From Nitrospinota bacterium (lineage in GTDB: Bacteria; Nitrospinota_A; UBA7883): a stretch of 52,080 nt of DNA. The position numbers and the translations under genes are program-made. Where the stretch lies: assembly GCA_029881335.1 (NCBI GenBank), contig JAOUMU010000007.1:1-52080 (forward strand), in the 5' to 3' direction. The notes under the pieces were generated by a model, which was not told where the DNA came from, did no database searches, and saw only the letters and a program-made list of their open reading frames with translations. This document shows positions 1 to 8,025 of the stretch, piece by piece. Position 1 is the stretch's first letter. The number at the start of each line of letters is the position of its first letter.

Positions 1-2
1 CC

Positions 3-341
3 GATCTGGCGAATGTCCGGGTGGAGAGGATGGATATACTGATGGACGAATTCAAGGAGTCATTTGACCTGGTGGCCGCTTCCGAGGTGCTCTATTACCT
101 GGAGCGGGACCAACTGCCCAAGGCTGTGGAAAAGGTGAAGAACCTGGTGAAACCGGGTGGTGCGCTGCTGCTGGCCCACGCCCGCGCCCAGGCGGACGAC
201 GACTCCGGCGTGGAGAAGAAAAGCTTCGGCGCAAAAACGATCCATCGGCTCTTTATTGCCGATCCAGACTTTCAGCTGTTGGAGGATGTCCCAGAGCCTG
301 GCTACCGCATAACCTTTCTGCGCAGAAAATCTGAGTCATGA
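3..341 (+). CDS. SAM-dependent methyltransferase, C-terminal part (5' end outside window)
   Basis: The reading frame is open to the left edge, so this is the 3' part of a longer gene. The visible part has the segment FDLVAASEVLYYL, which matches the post-motif-II region of class I (Rossmann) SAM-dependent methyltransferases of the NodS-like type. It is followed by LVKPGGALLLAHAR, the usual strand-turn before the fifth beta strand. The N-terminal glycine-rich SAM-binding loop must lie upstream of the window. The substrate cannot be told. The next gene begins 25 bases downstream on the same strand, so the two may be co-transcribed. Confidence 0.75.
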   Translation, partial: DLANVRVERMDILMDEFKESFDLVAASEVLYYLERDQLPKAVEKVKNLVKPGGALLLAHARAQADDDSGVEKKSFGAKTIHRLFIADPDFQLLEDVPEPGYRITFLRRKSES

Positions 342-366
342 TCCCCTTTGCCCAGGCGTCCCGGCA

Positions 367-1377
367 ATGAACGATAAAGAAAAGGAGGAGAAAGGGGGAG
401 GGCTCCCCAATTGGGCCAGGGTTACCATCTCTTTTGGCCTGCTCGGATTTATCATTTGGAAGGTGGATGTCCGTCCACTGATGGAGCTGGCGGCGGGGGC
501 CTCCATTCCGTTGGTGGCGCTGGCCTTCACCATGATATTTATCGATCAGGCGGTCACCGCCTTTGCGTGGGGCAGGATGCTGGCTGCCGGAGGATACGTC
601 ATCCCATATAAGGACACTCTGCGGGTGACCCTGGCCGCGGACTTTATCGGCCTTGCCATCCCCTCCGGAATGGGGGCGGACATGGTGAGGGTGGTGGGTC
701 TGTCCCGTTATATCAAAAGTTCCTCCCACGCCCTCTCATCACTCTTTGCGTTCCGGGTAATGGGCCTGGGGCAGACCATCACCATCGCGGCCATAGTGCT
801 GATGGTTTTCCCGGATGAACTGCCGGAGGACCCGATGTTCAGCCTTCTGAAGACCATCGTCATCAGCCTCTTCTTTTTGGGTGTATTGGGTCTGCTGTTC
901 ATGGGGAGAATAGAGCGGTTTTTGGAGGTGATCGCGCCGAGAACGCGGCTAGAGCCTCTGATGCTGAAGATTCGCGACCTCTACTCCACCTTTCTCTTCT
1001 ACCTCAGCCACAAGGACGCCCTCGCCGCTGCATTCATCGGGGATCTTTATGTCCAATTCGCGAAAATATTGAGCATCTACATAGTCGCCCTGGCGCTCGG
1101 TTTCGATGTCGGGCCCACCCCATTTTTCATACTGGTGCCGGTGGTGAACATACTGGTGCTGCTGCCGGTCTCCCTGGCTGGCCTGGGAGTGCGGGAGGGG
1201 ATGTATGTCATCCTCTTCGCCCATGTGGGGCTCAGCGCCGCCCAGTGCCTCACCATGTCGTTGCTCGGTTTCGGGGTGAACATGCTCATGGTGCTTGCCG
1301 GGGGAACCGTATACCTGCTATTTGGTTTTCCGGAAAGCGAAGGAATGAACAGAACCGGCGCCCCCAAGGCTCCATAA
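367..1377 (+). CDS. UPF0104 / lysylphosphatidylglycerol synthase TM-region family membrane protein
   Basis: This 336-residue polytopic inner-membrane protein has about eight hydrophobic segments. It fits the UPF0104/YbhN family, the flippase-like membrane half of MprF. Family features visible are the early FIIWKVDV-type segment, the central stretch ADFIGLAIPSGMGADMVRV, and the late VSLAGLGVREGMYV segment, which corresponds to the family's G-(L/I)-G-x-R-E motif. The cytosolic aminoacyl-transfer domain of MprF is absent, so it is not a full lipid aminoacylase. Members are often proposed to move lipids or lipid-linked sugars, but substrates are mostly unknown. The start ATG lies just upstream of a lysine/glutamate-rich cytosolic N-terminus. 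Confidence 0.8.
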   Translation: MNDKEKEEKGGGLPNWARVTISFGLLGFIIWKVDVRPLMELAAGASIPLVALAFTMIFIDQAVTAFAWGRMLAAGGYVIPYKDTLRVTLAADFIGLAIPSGMGADMVRVVGLSRYIKSSSHALSSLFAFRVMGLGQTITIAAIVLMVFPDELPEDPMFSLLKTIVISLFFLGVLGLLFMGRIERFLEVIAPRTRLEPLMLKIRDLYSTFLFYLSHKDALAAAFIGDLYVQFAKILSIYIVALALGFDVGPTPFFILVPVVNILVLLPVSLAGLGVREGMYVILFAHVGLSAAQCLTMSLLGFGVNMLMVLAGGTVYLLFGFPESEGMNRTGAPKAP

Positions 1378-1391
1378 AGGTATAATACCTC

Positions 1392-1904
1392 ATGGCTCCG
1401 GAAGTATACTTTTCCATCGGCTCCAACTCGGGTAACGCCAAGCGGATGGCGCAGAGGGCCATCGAACTGATCGTGGCCATCAGCGGGGCCAGCCTGATCG
1501 GGCGGGGAGGGCTTTATGAAACCGAGCCCCAGGGGAAGATCGACCAGCCATGGTTCGTGAACACCGCTCTGGCGGTGCGCCTGGAGATGGAACCGGAAAA
1601 AGTGCTGGAGGAGACCAGGCGGATAGAGGCCGAACTGGGGAGGACTCCTGGCGAGCGCTGGGGACCCAGGGAAATTGACATAGACATCATTTTTCATGAC
1701 GATACCGTAATGACCACCGAGGAGCTGACCATCCCCCACCCCCTTGCCCATATGCGCAGGTTCGTCCTGGCCCCCCTGGCCGATATTAACCCTGGCCTTG
1801 TTCACCCGGTTCTGGGAAAAACTGTGATCCAGTTGCTGGACGCACTCCCGGAAGAGGGGCAGACAACCCGGCTGATCGAACCAGCGCCGGAGGAGGGACC
1901 GTGA
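1392..1904 (+). CDS. folK: 2-amino-4-hydroxy-6-hydroxymethyldihydropteridine diphosphokinase
   Basis: HPPK transfers pyrophosphate from ATP to 6-hydroxymethyl-dihydropterin in folate synthesis. The 170 residues have the family layout: an SIGSNSGN start, the pterin-loop YETEPQG segment near residues 42-48, and the signature RWGPREIDIDIIF at about 89-101. Its two aspartates (about 96 and 98) would bind the two magnesium ions. IPHPLAHMRRFVLAPLADI closes the fold as in E. coli FolK. The stop overlaps the next gene by GTGA, which implies translational coupling with the nucleoside kinase. No folP or folB is visible nearby. Confidence 0.95.
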   Translation: MAPEVYFSIGSNSGNAKRMAQRAIELIVAISGASLIGRGGLYETEPQGKIDQPWFVNTALAVRLEMEPEKVLEETRRIEAELGRTPGERWGPREIDIDIIFHDDTVMTTEELTIPHPLAHMRRFVLAPLADINPGLVHPVLGKTVIQLLDALPEEGQTTRLIEPAPEEGP

Positions 1905-2539
1905 AAAAGTATATCGCCCTGGAAGGCCCCATCGGCGTGGGCAAGTCCAGCCTGGCATGCAAGCTGGCGGAAAAATTCGGTGTGGACCCGATCCTGGAAG
2001 AGGTGGGGGAAAACCCGTTTCTGGAAAGTTTTTATGATAACCGGGAGGCCAACGCTTTTCAGACTCAGCTTTTCTTTCTGGTGAGTCGGTACAAGCAGCT
2101 CTCCCGCCTGGCGCAGATGGAACTGTTTAACCAGGCGGTGCTGGTGGACTACATCATGGAAAGGGATATGATATTCGCCCAGTTGAACCTGGACGACCAT
2201 GAGTTCCGTCTCTATCTGGAGGTGTATAAGCAGCTGGTAAAGTCCGTACCGGAGCCGGACCTGACGGTCTATCTGCAGGCGGACACGGCCACGCTGATGC
2301 GCCGGGTCCACCGCCGCTCCAGAAGAGTGGAGCAAGCCATGACTGAGGATTATGTGGACCGGGTAAACCAGGCCTTCAACCAGTATTTTTTCCGCCACTG
2401 TACCGGGCCGTTGCTGATCGTCAACACGAACAACATCGACTTTGTGAACAACCAACAGGACTTCGAGACACTGGTGGCCAAGCTGGAGGGGGATATTCAG
2501 GGAAGAGAGTATTTCAATCCGCCAGGGAGCGTGTTCTAG
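1901..2539 (+). CDS. Deoxynucleoside kinase (dGK/dCK family)
   Basis: It phosphorylates deoxynucleosides in the salvage pathway. Visible features are the P-loop GPIGVGKS at residues 9-16, the YIMERD segment at about 84-89 (family E-R-D motif contacting substrate and magnesium), VYLQADTATLMRR as the strand before the LID, and an arginine-rich LID at about 134-143. The 212-residue length is normal. A GTG start overlaps the folK stop, an arrangement (folK-dNK) seen in several Gram-negative genomes. The last residues after GREYFNP are odd: an IS remnant begins at the stop codon, so the final five residues may derive from the element. Whether dG, dA, dC or dT is the substrate cannot be told. Confidence 0.88.
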   Translation: MKKYIALEGPIGVGKSSLACKLAEKFGVDPILEEVGENPFLESFYDNREANAFQTQLFFLVSRYKQLSRLAQMELFNQAVLVDYIMERDMIFAQLNLDDHEFRLYLEVYKQLVKSVPEPDLTVYLQADTATLMRRVHRRSRRVEQAMTEDYVDRVNQAFNQYFFRHCTGPLLIVNTNNIDFVNNQQDFETLVAKLEGDIQGREYFNPPGSVF

Positions 2540-2743
2540 CCGCCTGCAATACCGGGAAGCATTCGATCCTGGCTTGCGGGCAGGCGCCCTCTTTTTGGCG
2601 TTGAGGATCCGGATGGCGTATTTGCGGTGGTAGCCGCAAACGGCGCAGAATTCGGCGAGGATGGCGCCTTTTTCCTTGCGTCCGGCTTTGCGGTATCGGA
2701 CCCTGATCTTGGCAAGGCATTCTTTTCGCGAGTTTTTCCCCAT
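2540..2743 (-). pseudogene. Truncated integrase-type transposase (N-terminal remnant)
   Basis: Reading leftward from an ATG at 2743, about 60 residues resemble the N-terminus of IS-encoded integrase-core transposases: MGKNSRKECLAKIR, then RYRKAGRKEKGAILAEFCAV and GYHRKYAIRILN. This basic, HTH-like start normally precedes a DDE catalytic domain of 300 or more residues. Here the similarity ends around the stop codon of the kinase gene on the opposite strand, and the frame continues only as the kinase's shadow. The catalytic part is therefore lost and the remnant cannot move by itself. The element's repeated ends lie just to the right. Confidence 0.7.
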
Positions 2744-2755
2744 ATTCCACGCTCC

Positions 2756-2826
2756 CTTCGGTTACATGAAACATGAGGCACCGAATCATTTTCGCCCCTT
2801 ACTTCGGTTACATTTAATTTGAGGCA
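2756..2826. repeat. Two direct repeats at the end of the IS remnant
   Basis: CTTCGGTTACAT...GAGGCA occurs at 2756-2780 and again at 2802-2826, separated by 21 bases. The units share CTTCGGTTACAT at the left and TGAGGCA at the right, with differences between them. They lie directly upstream of the truncated transposase ATG (minus strand), where the terminal repeats of such an element would be. They are probably transposase-binding sites left at the IS end. Confidence 0.65.
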
Positions 2827-2934
2827 ATTCGCTGTGGTGGGAGTGCGTGGCGCCGGGGAGCATATTCGGGTACAATGATCAATTTGGCGGGGCCTATGTT
2901 TCGCCGGAATGATTTTTATCCAATGGAAAATGCG

Positions 2935-3327
2935 ATGGCAAAGAGAGTGATCCAGACCGACAAGGCGCCCAAGGCTGTGGGGCCATATTCCCAGGCTGTG
3001 AGGTACGGGCACCTGGTGTTCACCGCTGGCCAACTGGGGCTGGACCCGGTCACCGGCAAGCTTGTGGGCTCCGATGTTGGAAGCCAGACCCGGCAAGCCC
3101 TGGATAACCTGGAGGCGGTGCTGTGGGCCACAGGATTGTCACTGGCTCATGTTCTCAAAAGCACCATCTTCCTGGTGGATATGGATGATTATCAAACCGT
3201 AAACGCCATATACGCCGAGCGACTGGGCGTTGCCAATGCGCCCGCCCGTTCCGCGATGCAGGTGGCCAGGCTCCCCCTGGGGGCGCTGGTGGAGATAGAG
3301 ATGATCGCCGGTGGAGATGAGGGATAG
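2935..3327 (+). CDS. ridA: RidA family enamine/imine deaminase
   Basis: RidA hydrolyses reactive enamine/imine intermediates such as 2-aminoacrylate made by PLP enzymes. The 130-residue protein has the family opening TDKAPKAVGPYSQAV, GQLGLDPVTGKLVG in the middle, LDNLEAVLWATG, and the closing ARSAMQVARLPLGALVEIEM. The arginine in ARSAMQV corresponds to the catalytic Arg105 of characterised RidA. The start was put at the ATG giving MAKRVIQTDKAP because family members begin here. In-frame ATGs at 2923 and 2875 would add residues without family similarity, and no site has a strong Shine-Dalgarno. The IS remnant lies upstream and may have replaced the original promoter. Confidence 0.93.
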   Translation: MAKRVIQTDKAPKAVGPYSQAVRYGHLVFTAGQLGLDPVTGKLVGSDVGSQTRQALDNLEAVLWATGLSLAHVLKSTIFLVDMDDYQTVNAIYAERLGVANAPARSAMQVARLPLGALVEIEMIAGGDEG

Positions 3328-3336
3328 GCTGAGCGG

Positions 3337-4212
3337 ATGGTAAATTCGATGACCGGCTACGGTCTGGGTGAAAGCGAGATTGAGGGGCTGAAAGTGACTG
3401 TGGAGGCCAGGTCCGTGAACCATCGCTATATAGAAGTGGGCGTGAAAACGCCTTACAAGAATTTTGCGTTGGACGACCTGGTCCGTAAAAAGGTGAAGGG
3501 TATTTTCAACCGTGGCGCCTTCGAGGTGCTGGTGGCTCTGGACAATGCGGAAACAGCAGTCGAGGTGCGAATCAATGAGCCACTGCTGAAAGGGTATCTG
3601 AAGGTGGCCGGGGATATCTCCGAGAAGTATGGCATCCCTTATCCACCTTCTTTTGGTGAGCTGGTTCAGGTCCGTGACATGTTTCAGGTGGCGGGGGACG
3701 CCATGAATACCGATATGATGGCCAGGCCCCTGGAGGCTGCGCTTGATCAGGCCCTGGAGAAACTGGCCCTGATGCGGGGCGCCGAGGGGAAGCATATAGC
3801 CCTGGATCTTGCCGGGCGGTTTGCCAGAATCGGCCAATGGGCGTTGGTCATCAAGGAATTGAATGATGGCAGCGTCAAGGAGCGATTTGCGACGCTGAAG
3901 GAGAAGGTGGAAGCTCTGCTGGACGCCGTTGCGGTGGACGAGGGGCGATTGGCCCAGGAAGCGGCTCTGCTGGCGGATCGTAGCGATATAACTGAGGAAC
4001 TGACCCGCATAGAGAGCCATTTGCATAAAGCGGGGGATATCCTCGGCTCGGAGGGCCCGGTGGGGCGGCAATTGGAGTTTATGCTCCAGGAGCTGGGCCG
4101 GGAAACTAACACCATCGGCTCCAAAAGCTTTTCCACAGAGATCACGCGGCTGGCCCTGGAGATAAAGGGGGAGCTGGAAAAACTGCGCGAACAGGCGCAG
4201 AACCTGGAGTAG
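3337..4212 (+). CDS. yicC: YicC family endoribonuclease-like protein
   Basis: The 291-residue protein opens with VNSMTGYG, the YicC hallmark, followed by VEARSVNHRYIEV (family E-x-(K/R)-(S/T)-V-N-x-R). It ends with QLEFMLQELGRETNTIGSKS, the conserved DUF1732 C-terminus. YicC in E. coli has been linked to RNA turnover and the family is described as endoribonucleases. The gene sits two bases upstream of gmk, the usual yicC-gmk order of many bacteria, which supports the call. Nothing appears truncated. Confidence 0.93.
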   Translation: MVNSMTGYGLGESEIEGLKVTVEARSVNHRYIEVGVKTPYKNFALDDLVRKKVKGIFNRGAFEVLVALDNAETAVEVRINEPLLKGYLKVAGDISEKYGIPYPPSFGELVQVRDMFQVAGDAMNTDMMARPLEAALDQALEKLALMRGAEGKHIALDLAGRFARIGQWALVIKELNDGSVKERFATLKEKVEALLDAVAVDEGRLAQEAALLADRSDITEELTRIESHLHKAGDILGSEGPVGRQLEFMLQELGRETNTIGSKSFSTEITRLALEIKGELEKLREQAQNLE

Positions 4213-4214
4213 GA

Positions 4215-4814
4215 ATGAGCGAGCCAGGATCGAAAGGAATACTTTTCGTCATCTCCGCCCCTTCCGGCACGGGGAAGACCACCGTGGCCACCATGATCCT
4301 GAGCTTGGTGGATGATCTCCGTAAAACGGTTTCTCACACTACCAGGAAGATCAGAGATGGCGAGGAAAATGGGGTGGACTACCATTTTGTGGATGAGGAG
4401 CGTTTCCTGGGCATGATCGGGGAGGGTGACTTTATAGAGTGGGCGCAGGTGTTCGGCAATTATTACGGGACATCGGCCAGGGAGATCGAAAGCTCACTGG
4501 CCCTGGGCCATGACCTGCTGCTGGTGATAGACGTGCAGGGCGCGGCAAGCGTCCGTTCCACAAAATCGTTTTTCAGCAGAACGATATTCCTGCTGCCGCC
4601 GAGCATGGAGGAACTGGAAAGGCGGCTGGTGGGCCGGGGGCAGGATTCGCCAGAGAGTATCCGGATGCGGCTGGAATCGGCCGCTGGGGAAATGGGCCAC
4701 AGAAATGATTTCGACTACCAGGTGGTTAACGATAAACTGACCTCCACTGTGGAGGAAGTGCGGGATATTATCCTGGCCGAGCGGGAAAAACATCGCGGCG
4801 GGAAAGGGAGCTGA
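4215..4814 (+). CDS. gmk: Guanylate kinase
   Basis: It phosphorylates GMP to GDP with ATP. The P-loop SAPSGTGKTT lies at residues 14-23. The GMP-binding signature VSHTTRKIRDGEENGVDYHFV follows, then FIEWAQVFGNYYGTS, VIDVQGAASVR (the Walker B-like aspartate) and the LID region ERRLVGRGQDS with R-x-R-x-E-type arginines. The 199-residue length is typical. It follows yicC directly. rpoZ, often next in other genomes, is missing here, and a SCO gene comes after a 9-base gap. Confidence 0.96.
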   Translation: MSEPGSKGILFVISAPSGTGKTTVATMILSLVDDLRKTVSHTTRKIRDGEENGVDYHFVDEERFLGMIGEGDFIEWAQVFGNYYGTSAREIESSLALGHDLLLVIDVQGAASVRSTKSFFSRTIFLLPPSMEELERRLVGRGQDSPESIRMRLESAAGEMGHRNDFDYQVVNDKLTSTVEEVRDIILAEREKHRGGKGS

Positions 4815-4823
4815 GAAGTACAT

Positions 4824-5507
4824 ATGAGCAAGTCGTCTAATACAAGAGCGATTTTTCTGGTTTTATCGGTGAGTATCGCGGTTCTGGCTGCCGGGGAGCT
4901 GGTGAAGTCGAAGCTGGATGAGGATTCGGAAACGGGAAGTCGGATCCGAAAGATGGAATCGGAGATCGTGCAACCGCGGCCCTTTGAGAGGGCGGAGATG
5001 GCGGTGGGGGGCGCCCTGGAGGGGCCATACCCGTTTTTCGATCAGAATGGCAAACCTTTCGAGCTGACCTCCTGGCTGGACAAGCCATTGGTGATATCCT
5101 ACATTTTCACGGAGTGCCCAATGGTGTGCCCCACCATATCGGCCAGCCTGGCCGACTTTGTGAAAACCGGCTTCAAGGATATAGGTGTTGATTTTAGAAT
5201 CGTGACGGTGGGCTTCGACCCCGCATCCGACAAACCAGCGGCTATGCTGACTTTTGGGGAGAAATTCACCTCCGATTTTTCAAACTGGAGATTTGTCACC
5301 GGGTCTCCGGAGGTAGTCCGGAGGCTTTCCAATGATATCGGGGTCGTCTACGAACCGGACGATCAGGGATCCTGGAAGCACACGATGGGAATAACCATTG
5401 TCGCGCCGGGGGGGGTTGTGTCCAGCCAGCTTTTTGGCATGGCCTTCAACACGGAGGAGCTGGTGGCCGACATAGAGAAGGCTGCGGCCAGAGGGGAGAA
5501 AGGATGA
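4824..5507 (+). CDS. SCO1/SenC family copper chaperone
   Basis: The protein has 227 residues. One N-terminal hydrophobic segment (about 9-25) acts as signal anchor, then comes a periplasmic thioredoxin-like SCO domain. The copper site is complete: CPMVC (Cys98, Cys102) and a histidine in WKHTMG (about His186). SCO proteins deliver copper to the CuA centre of cytochrome oxidase subunit II or keep its cysteines reduced. It lies about 1.6 kb before the oxidase genes and is one of two SCO genes here. It is positioned behind gmk rather than behind the cox promoter, so it may be expressed separately. Confidence 0.92.
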   Translation: MSKSSNTRAIFLVLSVSIAVLAAGELVKSKLDEDSETGSRIRKMESEIVQPRPFERAEMAVGGALEGPYPFFDQNGKPFELTSWLDKPLVISYIFTECPMVCPTISASLADFVKTGFKDIGVDFRIVTVGFDPASDKPAAMLTFGEKFTSDFSNWRFVTGSPEVVRRLSNDIGVVYEPDDQGSWKHTMGITIVAPGGVVSSQLFGMAFNTEELVADIEKAAARGEKG

Positions 5508-5559
5508 CCGGGCCGTTGATGGTCGTCTTTCCCGACGCGCCAGAGGCAATGGAGGCTAC

Positions 5560-5943
5560 ATGCTTCTATATGTAGTCGAGGCAGTGGTGCCGATTCTGGC
5601 GATCCAGCTTGTTTGGGCCGGGAGGTTGGCGCTACGCAAAGAAAAAGAGAGGCACAAACGGATCGCCGCCATCCACGCCTCCAGCATGTGGGCCTCTTAT
5701 CTGTTGGTGTGGGGATTGATTATGCTCGGGCAGACAATGAAAGGGAACGCCGCTCGGTGGATTGTGGAGACCCACCTTGTAATAATCTACATAATCCCGG
5801 CGCTCCTGGTTTTCATGATGGCCACTGGTTTAAAAGGGATACGAAAGCCCCATATGGCCCTGGCTGCCCTATATGTGGTTCTATGGTCTGCGGCTCTGGT
5901 GACCGGGGCGATGATCTTCCTCTCGCATCGCGGATTCATTTAA
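5560..5943 (+). CDS. Small four-helix membrane protein (DUF420-like), oxidase-associated
   Basis: The 127-residue protein has about four hydrophobic helices and conserved-looking histidines (RIAAIHAS, VETHLVI, RKPHMAL, SHRG). The arrangement resembles DUF420-type membrane proteins that accompany SCO and cytochrome oxidase genes in many bacteria, but I rate the family match as moderate. A GGAGG Shine-Dalgarno precedes the ATG. It lies between a SCO gene and the cox operon, so a role in oxidase assembly or heme handling is an inference from context. Confidence 0.6.
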   Translation: MLLYVVEAVVPILAIQLVWAGRLALRKEKERHKRIAAIHASSMWASYLLVWGLIMLGQTMKGNAARWIVETHLVIIYIIPALLVFMMATGLKGIRKPHMALAALYVVLWSAALVTGAMIFLSHRGFI

Positions 5944-5947
5944 CCAG

Positions 5948-5987
5948 CCAGCGCCTTGGCGCTCCCCCCTTTGGCGCTTCGGCGCTC
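5948..5987. repeat. Tandem hairpin-forming GGCGCT repeats
   Basis: Just after the DUF420-like gene, AGCGCC-TT-GGCGCT forms a perfect 6-bp hairpin. A diverged second copy (GGCGCTTCGGCGCT) follows within 10 bases, each followed by a C-rich run. There is no T-run, so this is not a clear intrinsic terminator. The rest of the 480-base gap (5944-6423) holds the cox promoter and a possible 42-codon ORF. Confidence 0.4.
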
Positions 5988-6208
5988 CCTCCTATTTACA
6001 CCATGACGAGGCCAGAGGCGCCCTCTGCTCATCAGGTTAGACTGGATATAGCATGTGTAATCCTCACAGGGATGATTCCTGATATCGTTTCTTCCCTTGT
6101 CAAAACCAACCCGAATATAGTTAAAATACAGAAGCAAAGAGAGGAATAGGGGTGTTCAGATGAAATATGTGGATGTAATTTGACACACGTTTTTGTTTAT
6201 ACATGGTA

Positions 6209-6237
6209 TTGACACTATCCCGTGTATATTGGATAAT
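6209..6237 (+). promoter_or_regulatory. Sigma70-type promoter of the cox operon
   Basis: TTGACA (6209-6214) and GATAAT (6232-6237) are separated by exactly 17 bases, a near-consensus pair. A start would fall near 6244, giving a leader of about 180 bases before coxC. A housekeeping promoter of this strength suggests a well-expressed oxidase. Confidence 0.7.
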
Positions 6238-6272
6238 TGAGTTTCTGGAAATTTGGGTCGAGCCGGGATTTG

Positions 6273-6401
6273 ATGGCTGACTACACAGGTTTACCTTGGG
6301 AACGGATTGGGGGTTTTGCCTATCGGGGCTTGGATAGAGGAATAGGCCGACTGGTGGGCGTAAATCAACCGTTTGTAATACAGTATCTTGGTCAGGTTTA
6401 A
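6273..6401 (+). CDS. Possible 42-residue ORF in the cox leader (uncertain)
   Basis: An ATG at 6273 opens a frame of 42 codons ending with TAA at 6399-6401, inside the leader between the cox promoter and coxC. The product (begins MADYTGLPWERIGG, ends FVIQYLGQV) is glycine- and aromatic-rich, without a signal peptide or clear membrane helix. A weak purine stretch (CGGGA) precedes the ATG. I do not recognise it. It may be a small protein, a leader peptide, or chance. Confidence 0.25.
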   Translation: MADYTGLPWERIGGFAYRGLDRGIGRLVGVNQPFVIQYLGQV

Positions 6402-6423
6402 TTTATTTTTCAGGAGAAAGTCT

Positions 6424-7182
6424 ATGGATCATACTGCGGAGGGACATGCTGGCGGCCACCATTGGGAAGTCAGCATCTACCCATTCATTATTGCTTTGGG
6501 CATCTTCCTTCTGGCGCCGATGGCATTTGGGCTGATTTTCGAGTATAAAATGCTTGGAATCGGACTGGCCTTTTTCGTTGTCGGGCTGATATGCGTTTTT
6601 ATCGGGGTGCTGGGCTGGGTTAACGAGGCTATAGGGCAGAAAGAACTCGGTTATTCGCTGACAGGTCTTCCTATCTTCATCGTCTCGGAAACGATGATAT
6701 TTTTGAGCCTTTTCTCAGCATATTGGATGATGAGGCTGTCTGCGGACACATGGCCGCCGGAAGGCTCTCCGGAAATCGGCGTTGTCCTCCCTGTCTTCAT
6801 GACCATTATCCTTATCTCCTCCTCTGTCACCTTCCATATCGGCGAAGGGAAACTGGACGAAGGGGATAAGGCGGGCTTCAAAACCTGGCTGCTGATCACC
6901 ATGGCGCTGGGGCTTCTGTTCCTGGGCTGCACTATTTATGAGTATAACCACCTGATCCACGAAGGGTTCCGCTGGGGTACCAACGCCAAGAGCACGGCGT
7001 TTTATTCCATCACCGGCTTCCATGCCTCCCACGTTTTTATTGGGCTGGGGATCTTCCTGTTCCTTCTGATCCCGGCGCTCAGGGGAAAGACGAACATGAC
7101 CTTCACAATGGCCGCGGGGACATACTGGCATTTCGTGGATATCATCTGGTTCTTTGTCGTCAGTCAGATCTACTTCTGGTAG
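6424..7182 (+). CDS. coxC: Cytochrome c oxidase subunit III
   Basis: Subunit III is a seven-helix membrane protein that stabilises the catalytic subunits. The 252 residues show LPIFIVSETMIFLSLFSAYW (conserved glutamate in helix III), GFHASHVFIGL and the family-defining end TYWHFVDIIWFFV. The ATG at 6424 follows an AGGAGA Shine-Dalgarno and gives a His-rich N-terminus. A longer frame from 6388 has no such site. It is the first gene of coxC-sco-coxB-coxA; subunit III first is not the commonest order. Confidence 0.94.
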   Translation: MDHTAEGHAGGHHWEVSIYPFIIALGIFLLAPMAFGLIFEYKMLGIGLAFFVVGLICVFIGVLGWVNEAIGQKELGYSLTGLPIFIVSETMIFLSLFSAYWMMRLSADTWPPEGSPEIGVVLPVFMTIILISSSVTFHIGEGKLDEGDKAGFKTWLLITMALGLLFLGCTIYEYNHLIHEGFRWGTNAKSTAFYSITGFHASHVFIGLGIFLFLLIPALRGKTNMTFTMAAGTYWHFVDIIWFFVVSQIYFW

Positions 7183-7188
7183 ACGAAG

Positions 7189-8025
7189 ATGAAGACGATC
7201 ACGATATCGGTGTTGATGGCGGTGACGGCCCTGGTGGCCGTGTCGCCGGCGGGAGCTGCTTTCCGCCCCACCGATTCGGAAATCGATCCGGCGATGCTCC
7301 AGGTGGAGGAGAAAAAGGTCCTGGGCAACAAGATCGACGGCGATCTGGTGTTTGTGGATGAGACCGGCCGGGAGTTTACGTGGAAGGAGAAGGCGGATCG
7401 CGCTCATGTTCTCGTGATGTCGTACTACAGCTGTGAGGGCGCCTGTCCGGCGTTCTCCGCGGATCTGGCGGATATCCTGGGGAAGACCCAGGCGCTGGGC
7501 CGGGTGGTGGCGGGAAAGGATTATGACGTGATCACAGTATCTTTCGACAAGAACGACACTCCTATGGCGGCCGCCCATTTCAAGCATATGCTGGACCTGC
7601 CGGCGGAGCTTTCGGATAACTGGTCTTTCGCGTCGCTAAAGGACTCGATGCAGATAAAGAAGTTCGCGTCCGGATTGGATTTCCAGTATTTCTGGTCGTT
7701 TACAGACAGGATGTTTTATCACCCAAACGTTTATTATTTCATTTCGCCGGAAGGGCGGGTGGTTCGGGTGCTGCACAGCTCCAAAGTGGAGCCAAATGAT
7801 ATGCAACTTGCGTTGATAGACAGTTTTTTCAACAAGCTGCAGCCATCTCAAGTGATCACAATGGCGATAAGTTTTTGCTATAGCTACAACTATAAGGATG
7901 GGAAGTATGGAATCAACTACCCTCTTTTTTTCGCCATGGGATCTTTGTTTATCGGAATAGGAGCGTTCGGAGTGGGCGCTTTCATAGTTAGAAAAAGGGG
8001 CAAACCCAAGGAGAATAGGATATGA
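7189..8025 (+). CDS. SCO family copper protein with C-terminal membrane anchor
   Basis: The protein has 278 residues. A signal peptide of about 23 residues (ends SPAGAA) is followed by a SCO-like thioredoxin domain with CEGAC (Cys82, Cys86) and a histidine in FYHPN (about 178), then a C-terminal hydrophobic helix (about 247-267) before a basic tail. Both copper cysteines and the histidine are present, so it can bind copper. The C-terminal anchor distinguishes it from the first SCO protein. It lies between coxC and coxB, and its stop overlaps coxB by ATGA, which ties it to CuA assembly. Confidence 0.9.
   Translation: MKTITISVLMAVTALVAVSPAGAAFRPTDSEIDPAMLQVEEKKVLGNKIDGDLVFVDETGREFTWKEKADRAHVLVMSYYSCEGACPAFSADLADILGKTQALGRVVAGKDYDVITVSFDKNDTPMAAAHFKHMLDLPAELSDNWSFASLKDSMQIKKFASGLDFQYFWSFTDRMFYHPNVYYFISPEGRVVRVLHSSKVEPNDMQLALIDSFFNKLQPSQVITMAISFCYSYNYKDGKYGINYPLFFAMGSLFIGIGAFGVGAFIVRKRGKPKENRI

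Noticed and set aside
1802-2743. A 313-residue minus-strand frame opposite the kinase.
   Set aside because: Only the first ~60 residues (2540-2743) resemble a transposase; the rest is the antisense shadow of the kinase gene.
5613-6149. A 178-residue plus-strand frame overlapping the DUF420-like gene.
   Set aside because: It is a frame shadow of the membrane-protein gene plus intergenic sequence, with no ribosome site and no protein-like features.
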